Source of the DNA: JBFFMO01 sp041390025
GTDB lineage: Bacteria; Myxococcota_A; Bradymonadia; Bradymonadales; Bradymonadaceae
DNA length: 64,000 nt
Reading direction: 5' to 3'
NCBI GenBank assembly: GCA_041390025.1
Contig: JAWKQR010000010.1
Span: forward strand, 1 to 64,000
Shown: positions 37,181 through 45,190 of the stretch, piece after piece
Numbering within the stretch: position 1 is the stretch's first letter
Layout of the letters: every line of letters starts with the position of its first letter
Position numbers and translations under genes: made by a program
Notes under the pieces: generated by a model
What the model was told of the DNA's origin: nothing
The model's database searches: none
Seen by the model: only the letters and a program-made list of their open reading frames with translations

Positions 37181-37236
37181 CGCCGAGCGTTTTGTGGGCT
37201 TTGAATCTGTGGGCCGGCAACCTACCGGTCGCCGGA

Positions 37237-37252
37237 TTCGGCGTTGGCCGAA
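37237..37252. promoter_or_regulatory. Operator-like dyad, copy 2
   Basis: TTCGG-CGTTGG-CCGAA. The 19-base block ATTCGGCGTTGNCCGAACG is identical in both copies apart from one spacer base. This copy is about 140 bases before menB, in the same divergent region. The regulator is not encoded in an obvious adjacent gene. Confidence 0.5.
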
Positions 37253-37392
37253 CGTCGCGCCTCGCAGGCATTTAATGTGTCCGGACTGTTTTGAGCAAGG
37301 CGCTTGTTTTCCGCCTCTCGTTCGCACAATGCAGGCGGCAGACGTCATCAAATCGTGGTACGCAATCGCGGCAAATGACCCATGGAGATTTC

Positions 37393-38280
37393 ATGATTTC
37401 GCCAATTTTTAGTTCCGAAAAGTGGGACCAAGTTCCCGGGTTTGAATTCGAAGACATCACGTATCATCGGGCCAAAGACCAAGGCACCGTGCGAATTGCC
37501 TTCAATCGGCCCGACGTGCGCAACGCGTTTCGACCCAAGACCGTTGATGAACTGTACATCGCCTTGGATCACGCGCGCATGACGTCGGACGTAGGCGTGA
37601 TTTTGCTGACCGGAAATGGCCCTTCGAGCAAAGATGGCGGTTGGGCGTTTTGCTCCGGCGGGGACCAGCGGATTCGCGGAAAAGATGGCTACAAATATGA
37701 AGGCGAGGGTGGTGTCGACCGCGCACGCCTTGGGCGTTTGCACATTTTGGAGGTGCAGAGACTGATTCGGTTCATGCCCAAAGTCGTGATCTGCGTTTGC
37801 CCAGGTTGGGCCGTCGGTGGTGGTCACAGCCTTCACGTGGTCTGTGACATGACGATCGCCAGCAAAGAACACGCACAGTTCAAGCAGACCGACGCCGATG
37901 TCGCGAGCTTTGACGCGGGTTATGGTTCCGCGTATCTCGCGCGCCAGGTGGGTCAGAAACGTGCACGCGAGATTTTCTTTTTGGGGCGCACCTACTCGGC
38001 TCAGGAAGCGTTTGACATGGGCATGGTCAACGCCGTCGTTCCGCACGAAGAGCTCGAGGACGTGGCCCTAGAGTGGGCGGCGGAGTGCATGAAGAGCCCC
38101 ACAGCCATTCGCATGCTGAAGTTCGCGTTCAACATGATCGACGATGGTTTGGTCGGTCAGCAACTGTTTGCCGGTGAGGCGACTCGACTTGCGTACGGCA
38201 CCGACGAGGCACAAGAGGGGCGCGATGCGTTTTTGGAAAAACGAAAACAGGATTTTTCGGATTTCCCGTGGCATTATTAA
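37393..38280 (+). CDS. menB: 1,4-dihydroxy-2-naphthoyl-CoA synthase
   Basis: The 295-residue crotonase-fold protein makes the naphthoquinone ring of menaquinone from o-succinylbenzoyl-CoA. It shows 'FNRPDVRNAFRPKTVDEL', the oxyanion and active-site stretch 'CSGGDQRIRG', 'GWAVGGGHSLHVVCDMTIAS' and 'DADVASFDAGYGSA', all typical of MenB rather than a fatty-acid enoyl-CoA hydratase. The length is normal. GGAG lies 5 bases before the ATG at 37393. Menaquinol made this way could feed the respiratory cluster at 54-64 kb. No other men gene is in the window. Confidence 0.93.
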   Translation: MISPIFSSEKWDQVPGFEFEDITYHRAKDQGTVRIAFNRPDVRNAFRPKTVDELYIALDHARMTSDVGVILLTGNGPSSKDGGWAFCSGGDQRIRGKDGYKYEGEGGVDRARLGRLHILEVQRLIRFMPKVVICVCPGWAVGGGHSLHVVCDMTIASKEHAQFKQTDADVASFDAGYGSAYLARQVGQKRAREIFFLGRTYSAQEAFDMGMVNAVVPHEELEDVALEWAAECMKSPTAIRMLKFAFNMIDDGLVGQQLFAGEATRLAYGTDEAQEGRDAFLEKRKQDFSDFPWHY

Positions 38281-38306
38281 GGTGTTGAAAAGAAAAGGGT
38301 CGTCCA

Positions 38307-38336
38307 ACGTCTTTTGGGAAGACGTCGATTTTTTTT
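38307..38336 (+). terminator. Rho-independent terminator of menB
   Basis: ACGTCTT-TTGGG-AAGACGT followed by CGA and eight T, 26 bases after the menB stop. Confidence 0.8.
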
Positions 38337-38341
38337 CAACG

Positions 38342-38372
38342 CTTCAGAAATGCTTAAGAAGCGTTTCGTAAA
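38342..38372 (+). promoter_or_regulatory. OmpR-type direct repeat and promoter of LTXXQ gene 1
   Basis: CTTCAG-AAATG-CTTAAG (38342-38358) is a direct hexamer repeat with 11-base spacing. Eight bases later comes CGTAAA (38367-38372), a possible -10. The same arrangement occurs before the second LTXXQ gene. The repeat begins 83 bases before the ATG at 38425. Confidence 0.65.
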
Positions 38373-38424
38373 ACTGGTTGTGAGGACGAAAGAACTCCTC
38401 CAAACACGAACCAGGAGAACCCAA

Positions 38425-39078
38425 ATGAAACGATTCGGAAAAAAGATTGCTCTCGCGTTGGTTGTTGTCGGATTCGGTGTTGGAGCGGCCGGTGTCGCGC
38501 TCGCCAAAGGAAATCCGGAGCAGCGTATGGAACGGCTGGCCGAAAAGCTTGAACTCACGGCGCCGCAGAAGGCGAAGATCGGTGAAATCTTCAAGGCCCG
38601 TCGTGCGCAAGCCGAGAAGATCAAAGCTGACGATTCACTCAACGGCGACCAGAAGAAGGCGAAGCTCCGTGAGCTTCGTCAGGCAGGGAAGGGCGAGGTT
38701 GCCGCGGTGCTGACCCCTGCTCAAAAGCAGAAGTTTCAGGAGATGCGGGCCGAGCGAAAGGGTCGAAAGGGTGAGAAGGGTCACGAGGGTCGCCATGGAA
38801 AGCGTGGCGAGAAGATGGCCAAGGAGCTCGGTCTGAACGACGCCCAAAAGGCAAAGTTCAAGAGCATCATGAGCGACGCGAAGGAAGAACGTGCCGCGAT
38901 TCTGGAAGCCAACAACGGCGACAGGGAAGCTGCACGGCCCGAGCTCAAGGCGCATCGCGAAAAGACCAAACTGAAGATGCGTGCCGTGCTCACCGCGGCT
39001 CAGCAGAAGAAGTTTGACGCGATGAAGGAAAAGCGTGGTGACAAGCGCGACAAGGAGCGCGGTCCTCGCGACATCTAA
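38425..39078 (+). CDS. Periplasmic Spy/CpxP-like LTXXQ protein 1
   Basis: The 217-residue protein has a signal peptide ending in ALA-K and is otherwise very basic and helical. Two repeats carry the LTXXQ signature ('LELTAPQKAKIGEIFKARRA', 'LGLNDAQKAKFKSIM'), and two partner helices read 'LTPAQKQKFQEM' and 'LTAAQQKKFDAM'. Spy and CpxP of enterobacteria are envelope chaperones and stress sensors with the same motif. This form has a His/Lys/Gly-rich insert near residues 118-132 that could bind metal. AGGAGA precedes the ATG at 38425. A paralogue and a two-component system follow. Confidence 0.8.
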   Translation: MKRFGKKIALALVVVGFGVGAAGVALAKGNPEQRMERLAEKLELTAPQKAKIGEIFKARRAQAEKIKADDSLNGDQKKAKLRELRQAGKGEVAAVLTPAQKQKFQEMRAERKGRKGEKGHEGRHGKRGEKMAKELGLNDAQKAKFKSIMSDAKEERAAILEANNGDREAARPELKAHREKTKLKMRAVLTAAQQKKFDAMKEKRGDKRDKERGPRDI

Positions 39079-39095
39079 AGAACCCTGCACCTGGC

Positions 39096-39121
39096 AAAAG
39101 GCGGCTCCGGCCGCCTTTTTC
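39096..39121 (+). terminator. Rho-independent terminator of LTXXQ gene 1
   Basis: AAAAGGCGGC-TCCG-GCCGCCTTTTT, 17 bases after the stop. It separates the first LTXXQ gene from the second LTXXQ-regulator-kinase unit. Confidence 0.85.
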
Positions 39122-39167
39122 TTTGTGAATTCGGGTAAACGCCCACCCGGTCGATAAATGGGAACGA

Positions 39168-39198
39168 CTTCAGGATTGCTTAAGATTATGGTCGTAAT
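39168..39198 (+). promoter_or_regulatory. OmpR-type direct repeat and promoter of LTXXQ gene 2 operon
   Basis: CTTCAG-GATTG-CTTAAG (39168-39184) then eight bases and CGTAAT (39193-39198). Spacing inside the repeat, to the -10-like box and to the ATG (84 bases) matches that of gene 1 within one base. It drives the unit containing the likely cognate regulator, implying autoregulation. Confidence 0.65.
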
Positions 39199-39251
39199 GT
39201 GGTCGGAGTGAGGCACATTGGGTGCCCTTTGCCTTTATGGAGGAGCCTAGA

Positions 39252-39842
39252 ATGTCCAGACTCTCGAGAATTTTTGCGACCGCCACGTTCGTCTTTTTGT
39301 CGTCGATGGTGACCCCGGCATTCGCGCAGCGTTCAGGAATGGAACGCATCGAAGAAGTCGCGGCAGAGATCGGAGTGACCGAGACTCAACGTGCCCAGAT
39401 CAAGAGGGTGATCCAGGCTAAAAAGGCGAAAGCGGACGCGATCAAGGCCGACAAGAAACTCACGTACGACCAGAAGTCCGACAAGCTCAAGGCCCTTCGA
39501 AAAGAAGGTCGAGACGAGATCGGGAAAATCCTCACGCCCGAGCAACGCGAAGCGTTAAGAAACCGCATGGAAAAGCGACGCGATCGCTTCCAAGAGGTGG
39601 TCAAATCGTTGGAGCTTACGGACGCACAACGCGCGAAGGCGCGCGAAATTCTTGAGGATGCTGGCGACGAGCGAGACATGATTTTGGAGGCCACAAATGG
39701 CGACCGCCGGGCGGCGCGAAAAGAGCTAAAAGCGCACCGTGAGAAGACCGCTCAGAAGTTGCGCGCGATCCTGAATCCAGCTCAACAAAAGAAATTCGAT
39801 GCGGCAAAGCGTGACATGCAGGACGGCCCCGGCCCACGGTAA
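39252..39842 (+). CDS. Periplasmic Spy/CpxP-like LTXXQ protein 2
   Basis: The 196-residue paralogue of the preceding LTXXQ protein has a signal peptide ending AFA-Q and the motifs 'IGVTETQRAQIKRVI' and 'LELTDAQRAKAREIL', each followed by helices ending 'LTPEQREAL' and 'LNPAQQKKFDAA'. The two proteins share 'ILEANNGDR/ILEATNGDR' and 'ELKAHREKT'. It is probably a periplasmic chaperone or sensor. AGGAG precedes the ATG. The response regulator starts 27 bases downstream, so it is the first gene of that operon. Confidence 0.8.
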   Translation: MSRLSRIFATATFVFLSSMVTPAFAQRSGMERIEEVAAEIGVTETQRAQIKRVIQAKKAKADAIKADKKLTYDQKSDKLKALRKEGRDEIGKILTPEQREALRNRMEKRRDRFQEVVKSLELTDAQRAKAREILEDAGDERDMILEATNGDRRAARKELKAHREKTAQKLRAILNPAQQKKFDAAKRDMQDGPGPR

Positions 39843-39869
39843 TGTCGCCCCCGTGAGAGGATAGAGGCA

Positions 39870-40547
39870 ATGACGAATCATGTACTTGTGGTCGAGGACG
39901 ACGTTCGACTGGGGCAGGAGATTGTCGAGACCCTGGAGCAGGCCGATTTCCAGGTGACCTGGCACAAGGACGGCACAGCCGCACGCCGCGTGGATATTGG
40001 GAGTTTCCAGCTGGTGGTCCTCGATCTGATGCTGCCTGGGGTGCACGGTTTTGACCTGCTCAAAGAATGGCGAAAGACAAGCGACTTGCCGGTGATTATT
40101 TTGACCGCGCGGTCCGAGACCCACGACAAGGTGCGCGGGTTCGCGCTTGGCGGTGACGATTACCTCACCAAACCATTTTGGCCCGAAGAGCTGGTCGCCC
40201 GTGTTCAAGCACGTTTGCGCCGCCCCACGATGAGCACGGCCGGGTTGGAATTCGGCGATGTGCTCGTCGACGTCGACCAACGGGAAGTGCGTGTTGGCGG
40301 TCAATCCGTTGATCTTACGAAAGTCGAATTCGACATCCTCGCGTACCTCGCGACGCGCCGCGACAAGGCGGTGTCCCGTCGCCAGCTCGTCGACAACACG
40401 TTGGACGAAGATCGCGAGGGCGGTGAGCGCACGTTGGATGTCCACATCTCGCGCATTCGAAAGAAGCTCGGAGAGTCCGGCAAGCATCTCGAGACCGTGT
40501 GGGGGATTGGGTACAGAATGGCGACCGAACCCAAGGAAAAGCGATGA
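39870..40547 (+). CDS. OmpR/PhoB-family response regulator
   Basis: The 225-residue protein has a receiver domain with acidic pocket E9-D10-D11, phosphoacceptor D52 (VVLDLMLPG), T79 and K101 (TKPF). A winged-helix domain follows (about residues 130-222, 'VDLTKVEFDILAYLA', 'VDVHISRIRKKLG'-type elements). Such regulators bind direct repeats with 11-base spacing, and two such repeats stand before the adjacent LTXXQ genes. It overlaps the kinase start by 4 bases. Confidence 0.92.
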   Translation: MTNHVLVVEDDVRLGQEIVETLEQADFQVTWHKDGTAARRVDIGSFQLVVLDLMLPGVHGFDLLKEWRKTSDLPVIILTARSETHDKVRGFALGGDDYLTKPFWPEELVARVQARLRRPTMSTAGLEFGDVLVDVDQREVRVGGQSVDLTKVEFDILAYLATRRDKAVSRRQLVDNTLDEDREGGERTLDVHISRIRKKLGESGKHLETVWGIGYRMATEPKEKR

Positions 40548-41884
40548 AGCTACGCCTTCGGGTCATCATCACGCTGTTCTTGATGGTGATTCCCAGCGTT
40601 GTCTTCTTCACGGCCTGGCGGATTGGCGCCGAAAAACGCGAGTTCCAAAGTCGGCTGGGCGGTCAGATCGTGGCACGGTTTGCTGAACGCGTGCCTGAGC
40701 GTTGCCTGCGACGGCCGGAGCGATTTTCGATTGAGCGGCGCGGCATGCGGGCATTCGCTTACGACAACGCGCTTGTGTCTATGAACCCTGACGCGCCACC
40801 GTTTCCCAAGGAGCTCAAGGCGGTGCTTGGCTCCGAAGAGCCGATTTCAACGGTTTTCTGGTCCGGTGGGGTGGACGGAGCCACGGCAGGCCGTATTGCT
40901 CCCGACGGCCCGTGCGCGATTATTTTGGTGGGTTGGGGTCAGGCCCCTCCCACGGGCAAGTTTTTGCGCGCCTCGATTCTGCAAGCGCTCCTGTTTGCGG
41001 TCATTCTTGTGTTCACCGGTTTTGTCGTCAGCGGTCCCATCGTTCGCCGGATTCGCCGCATGCGCGACGCCATTGACGGCGCAGGCGAGGCCACGCCCGA
41101 TTTGGGGTCGGAGCTCGAAAAGCGTGACGAGATTGGGGACCTTGCTCGCGCGCTCGATGCATCGGGCCGTCGTGTGCGCGACACCATCGATGACCTGAAG
41201 GCTCGCGACGAGAGCCTGTCGGCGTATGTGGCCAACACCACCCACGATTTGGCGATCCCGTTGACCGTTTTGCAGCATCGTTTGACACGCGCCCGCGACG
41301 AGATGCCTCGTGAATCCGCGGCCTGGCAGCACGTCGAGGTCGCGCTCGAAGAGTCGCATTACATCGGCGCTCTGATCCGCAACATGAGCCTCGCGACGAA
41401 GCTTGAGCGCGGCGATCTCGGTGTGACCTTTCATACAACGGACCTGCGCGAGATTGTCGAGCGTGTGCACACGCGTCACGTCCCCATCGCGGAAGGAAAG
41501 CGGATCGACCTCAATTTTGCTGTGCCTGATGAGGCCGTGGTCGTGGAATGCGACTCGGTCATGGTCGAGCAGTCAATGAGCAATCTGGTGCAAAACGCTG
41601 TCCAGTATACGCCCGAAGGCGGACATGTTTCGGTCGTGCTTGAACGTGAGGGTGCAGGGTTTGTGTTCTACGTCATCGATGACGGGCCTGGAATTCCTCC
41701 ATCGGTGCTCGAGAGTGTCACGCAACGCGGTGTGCGCAACGATGCGCGAAACCGCAACGCCGGCGGTCAGGGGTTTGGGCTCAGCATCGCGCGGCAGGTC
41801 GCCGAGAAGCACGGGTGGAGGCTTGAGCTCGAAAGCCTGAACCCGGGGCTGCGCGCTGGCATCTCAAGCGCCGTGGAAGGTTGA
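40544..41884 (+). CDS. Membrane sensor histidine kinase, partner of the OmpR-type regulator
   Basis: The 446-residue protein has membrane spans near residues 5-24 and 143-163 with a periplasmic sensor region between. HAMP-like helices (about 165-215) follow, then a HisKA domain with His 234 in 'NTTHDLAIPLTVLQ', and an HATPase domain with N box 'LVQNAVQYTP', G1 'DDGPGIP' and G2 'GQGFGLSIA'. The start at 40544 overlaps the regulator stop (ATGA), with AAGGAA upstream, so translation is coupled. With the LTXXQ proteins it resembles the CpxP-CpxRA arrangement. Confidence 0.9.
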   Translation: MKLRLRVIITLFLMVIPSVVFFTAWRIGAEKREFQSRLGGQIVARFAERVPERCLRRPERFSIERRGMRAFAYDNALVSMNPDAPPFPKELKAVLGSEEPISTVFWSGGVDGATAGRIAPDGPCAIILVGWGQAPPTGKFLRASILQALLFAVILVFTGFVVSGPIVRRIRRMRDAIDGAGEATPDLGSELEKRDEIGDLARALDASGRRVRDTIDDLKARDESLSAYVANTTHDLAIPLTVLQHRLTRARDEMPRESAAWQHVEVALEESHYIGALIRNMSLATKLERGDLGVTFHTTDLREIVERVHTRHVPIAEGKRIDLNFAVPDEAVVVECDSVMVEQSMSNLVQNAVQYTPEGGHVSVVLEREGAGFVFYVIDDGPGIPPSVLESVTQRGVRNDARNRNAGGQGFGLSIARQVAEKHGWRLELESLNPGLRAGISSAVEG

Positions 41885-41934
41885 TTTAAGCCCGGGCAGA
41901 CTGTAAGCAGGGCTGGCCTAAGACGGAGGTTGCG

Positions 41935-43287
41935 GTGAACACGCACTGGATTCCGCGAGAAATCGAAGGATGGGGACGCTACCCGGTCGTTGACGCGATG
42001 GTGGCGCGGCCTGAGCGTGTCTCGGAGCTGAAAGCTGCGCTCGACGACCGAGACGGTCATAGCGTGCTCGCGCACGGCCTTGGGCGCAGTTACGGCGACG
42101 CCGCGACCCTGCGTGACGGGCGTGTCGTCCTCACCCGACGTCTCAATCGCATGCTCGCCTTTGACCCAGCAACCGGGTGGTTGCGGTGCGAGGCTGGCGT
42201 TTCGCTCAAAGAGATCATCGACACGTTTCTACCACGCGGATTTTTCCCGCCCGTGGTCCCCGGCACGCAGTTTGTCACAGTTGGCGGCGCCTTGGGCTGC
42301 AACATCCACGGCAAGAATCACCACATCGATGGGTGTTGGGGCGACCACGTCCGAAACGTCGAGGTGTTGACCGCAGAAGGGCAAATCGTGGTGTGTGACC
42401 GCACACAAAACGCCGAGCTGTTCTGGGCAACCTGTGGCGGAATGGGCATGACAGGGTTGATCTTGAGCATGGAAGTCCAGCTGATTTCGGTCGCCAACGG
42501 CTCGATTCAGATGGAGTCCATTCGGGTCAACAACTTGGACGAGTTTTTCGACGTGTCGTCCGAGAGCGCGGACTTCACCCACACGGTCAGTTGGATCGAT
42601 TGCGTGAAGACCGGCAAAAACATGGGTCGAGGGATCTTCATGCGCGGACGCCACGCGGACGCTGGCGTGAAGGCATCGCCCGGACCCTTGGACCGCATCG
42701 CGAACACGTTTCAGACGTTGGTCGACGGTCGTCCGTTTGAGTCGAATTTGCTGCTCAATCGTGCAACGATCACGCTGTTCAACGAGGCATTTTTCCGGAA
42801 AACACCTGCCGGCCTGACGCCGTCGGTTGTGGATTATGTGCCGTTTTTCTTCCCGCTCGATGCCGTGGACCACTGGAACTACGTGTACGGCAGCCGCGGC
42901 TTCTTGCAATACCAAATGGTGGTGCCGTCCCGCGAGGCCGTTCGCGAGATCCTAGAGATTATTTCAAACTCCGGCATGGCCAGTTTCTTGGCTGTGATCA
43001 AGGAGTTCGGTGACCAAGACCATGGCGGGCTGTCGTTCCCCAAAGAAGGCATCACCTCTGGCGCTCGATTTCGAACTTCGGTCCACCTCTGCTCGAGATG
43101 CTCGACCGCCTTGACGATGCTCCACCGTGTCTGTCGGCGGACGTTTGTCAAAGATCCAAACTATCGCGCGAGAACTTCCGCAAGATGTATCCGGAGTGGG
43201 AGAAGTGGAGCAGTGCGCGACGCTTGGGACCCTGAGCACGTGTTTCAATCCGATCTCGGGCGTCGGCTCGGGCTGTGCGGAGAATAA
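41935..43287 (+). CDS. FAD-linked oxidoreductase, DprE1-like (frame damaged after about 43050)
   Basis: Starting at a GTG with GGAGG upstream, the product has the PCMH/VAO FAD-binding fold: 'HGLGRSYGDAA', 'VPGTQFVTVGGALGCNIHGK' and 'ATCGGMGMTGLI'. This is the pattern of DprE1, which oxidises decaprenylphospho-ribose. After 'LSFPKEG' the homologous text is scattered over other frames: 'LALDFEL', 'GPPLLEMLDRLDDA', 'SRENFRKMYPEWEKW', then 'RDAWDPEHVFQSDLGRRLG' back in the first frame. At least two or three indels are implied between 43050 and 43230. A DprE2-like gene follows one base after the stop. Confidence 0.75.
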   Translation: MNTHWIPREIEGWGRYPVVDAMVARPERVSELKAALDDRDGHSVLAHGLGRSYGDAATLRDGRVVLTRRLNRMLAFDPATGWLRCEAGVSLKEIIDTFLPRGFFPPVVPGTQFVTVGGALGCNIHGKNHHIDGCWGDHVRNVEVLTAEGQIVVCDRTQNAELFWATCGGMGMTGLILSMEVQLISVANGSIQMESIRVNNLDEFFDVSSESADFTHTVSWIDCVKTGKNMGRGIFMRGRHADAGVKASPGPLDRIANTFQTLVDGRPFESNLLLNRATITLFNEAFFRKTPAGLTPSVVDYVPFFFPLDAVDHWNYVYGSRGFLQYQMVVPSREAVREILEIISNSGMASFLAVIKEFGDQDHGGLSFPKEGITSGARFRTSVHLCSRCSTALTMLHRVCRRTFVKDPNYRARTSARCIRSGRSGAVRDAWDPEHVFQSDLGRRLGLCGE

Positions 43288-43288
43288 A

Positions 43289-44011
43289 ATGTCCGTTCTT
43301 GATCTTAGGAGCCACATCACCGATTGCCCGCGCCGTGGGTGAGGTTTATGCCTGTGATGGACACGCCGCCTCGCAGCGCGCGACGGCGATGAGGCCGCCT
43401 GCATCGCCTCCGACCTCGGGGTGCGGTATCAGGTGAAGTCGGCAGCGCCGTGTTCGACGCCACACCGATGGTCACGCGGACTTTTGGAGGACCGCAGAGA
43501 CACGGTGGGACCGCTCAGTATGGTGCTTGTGGCGTTCGGTGAGATGGGTCTGACCCCGAGGAAGCTGACTTGCGTCGTCCCATCGCGTCATTGACGTCAA
43601 CTACACCGGAGCCGTTTCGGTCTGCGAAGCCGCGGCGGACCTGATGATCGCGCGAAAGTCTGGAGTGGTGATCGGAATCTCGTCGGTCGCGGGCGACCGC
43701 GGTCGGCAGAGCAACTACATTATGGAAGCGCCAAGGGCGCCTCTTCACACTGTACCTGCAAGGGCTTCGAAATCGTTGTTTTAAGCACAACGTCCACGTC
43801 ATGACGGTCAAATTGGGATTTGTGGATACACGAATGACGTTTGGCATGGAGACTATGATTCCTGTTGCGTCGTCAGTAACAGGCCGCGGAGGCCATTCAA
43901 CGCGCCGCGGATCGGCGCGAGAATGAGCTCTATTACCCGCGTTTTTGGCGCGGCATCATGGGTGTCATCAAGGCGATCCCCGAAAATGTGTTTAAGCGCC
44001 TGAGTCTGTAA
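43289..44011 (+). pseudogene. Short-chain dehydrogenase, DprE2-like, reading frame broken several times
   Basis: Pieces of one SDR protein appear in all three frames in order: 'VLILGATSPIARAVGEVYA' (NAD-binding Gly motif), 'VIDVNYTGAVSVCEAAADLM', 'GVVIGISSVAGDRGRQSNYI' (active-site Ser region), 'VHVMTVKLGFVDTRMT' and 'ELYYPRFWRGIMGVIKAIPE' before the stop at 44009-44011. Together they fit the keto-reductase partner DprE2. The ATG at 43289 has GGAG upstream. Many indels in 720 bases suggest poor sequence quality rather than slow decay, but a true pseudogene cannot be excluded. Confidence 0.65.
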
Positions 44012-44094
44012 TTTCGAGCAATTATTGGGTTGCCTATCGTGAGGCTGTGCCTACCGTTGAGCCTTCAGGCCAGCCTGCGAAGGATTGAGGCGTC

Positions 44095-45190
44095 ATGAGT
44101 AAACGAGACTACTACGAAGTATTGGGAGTCACCCGCGACGTGGATGAGCGCGGCCTTAAAAAGGCTTATCGCCAGCTCGCGATGGAGTTTCACCCCGACC
44201 GTAACCCTGACGACGAACAGGCCGAGGCAAAGTTCAAAGAAGCCGCGGAAGCTTACGAAGTCCTCAGCGACCCTGAGAAACGTCAGATCTACGACCGCTT
44301 TGGCCACGAAGGACTGTCGGGACGTATGGAGGGGGCGTGGCTCGGGCAGTGTTGAGGACATCTTCTCGCAGTTCGGAGATATTTTCGGAGACTTTAAGCC
44401 TAATAACAACGGTCACCTGATGCGCCACAGCGCGGTGCCGACATGCGGCTGGACATCGAGTCACGTTCGAAGAAGCCGTTCGGCGTCACGAAAGAGGTCG
44501 ACGTTCCACGGCATGTTCCCTGTGAGACCTGCGATGGATCCGGAGCAAAACCGGGGACCGAACGTGCTACGCGGAACCTGCGGTGGGCGGGGACAAGTCC
44601 ACCACTCACAAGGTTTCTTCACGCTGTCTTCGACATGCCCAACGTGCCGTGGTGCGGGCAAAGTCATCTCGGACCCATGCGACACCTGCCATGGGCATGG
44701 CGTGACAGAAGAGGTCAAGACCGTTTCGGTGAAGGTTCCGCCCGGTGTTGACGATGGCACGCGTCTACGTATCCGCGCGGAAGGCGAGGCGGGTCGCAAG
44801 GGTGGCCCACGTGGCGACCTCTACGTTTTCCTGCATGTCCAAGCCAGCGACGTCTTCCAGCGCGACGGTGCCGACCTCCACTTGAAGTTCGACCTCCCGT
44901 TTGTGCAAGCGGCGCTGGGATGCGAAGTCGAGATCCCCACCCTCGGTGAGCCCGTGAAGATCGTGGTCAAACCTGGAACTCAGTTCGGCGACACCCACGT
45001 GCTTCGCGGGGAAGGCATTCCCAGAATCAACCGTGGCGGCAAGGGCGATATCATCGTGCATTTCGCCATCACCATTCCGACGAAACTCACCGAGAAGCAG
45101 CGGGATGCGTTAGAGGAGTACGCCAAGGTGTCGGACATTCCTCACAAAGAGGCGTCGTTCTTCGAGCGCCTCAAAGAGAAGATCATTTAA
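44095..45190 (+). CDS. dnaJ: Chaperone DnaJ (reading frame broken three or more times)
   Basis: The J domain is complete at residues 1-70 with HPD at 33-35. Frame changes occur near 44330, 44430 and 44590. Across them the family order is kept: the G/F-type segment 'VEDIFSQFGDIFGDF', 'VTKEVDVPRHVPCETCDGSG', zinc-finger modules CETCDGSG, CGGRG (partly lost), CPTCRGAG and CDTCHGHG, then the substrate-binding barrels ('VKVPPGVDDGTRLRIRAEGE', 'GDLYVFLHV', 'PTLGEPVKIVVKPGT'). DnaJ stimulates DnaK and prevents aggregation. The last 8 bases overlap the convergent phospholipase D-like gene. No dnaK or grpE is nearby. Confidence 0.85.

Noticed and set aside
41220..41260. The kinase H-box (THDLAIPLT) differs from the usual SHELRTPLT, suggesting a dead kinase.
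   Set aside because: His 234 and all ATP-binding motifs are intact; Asp in place of Glu occurs in working kinases.
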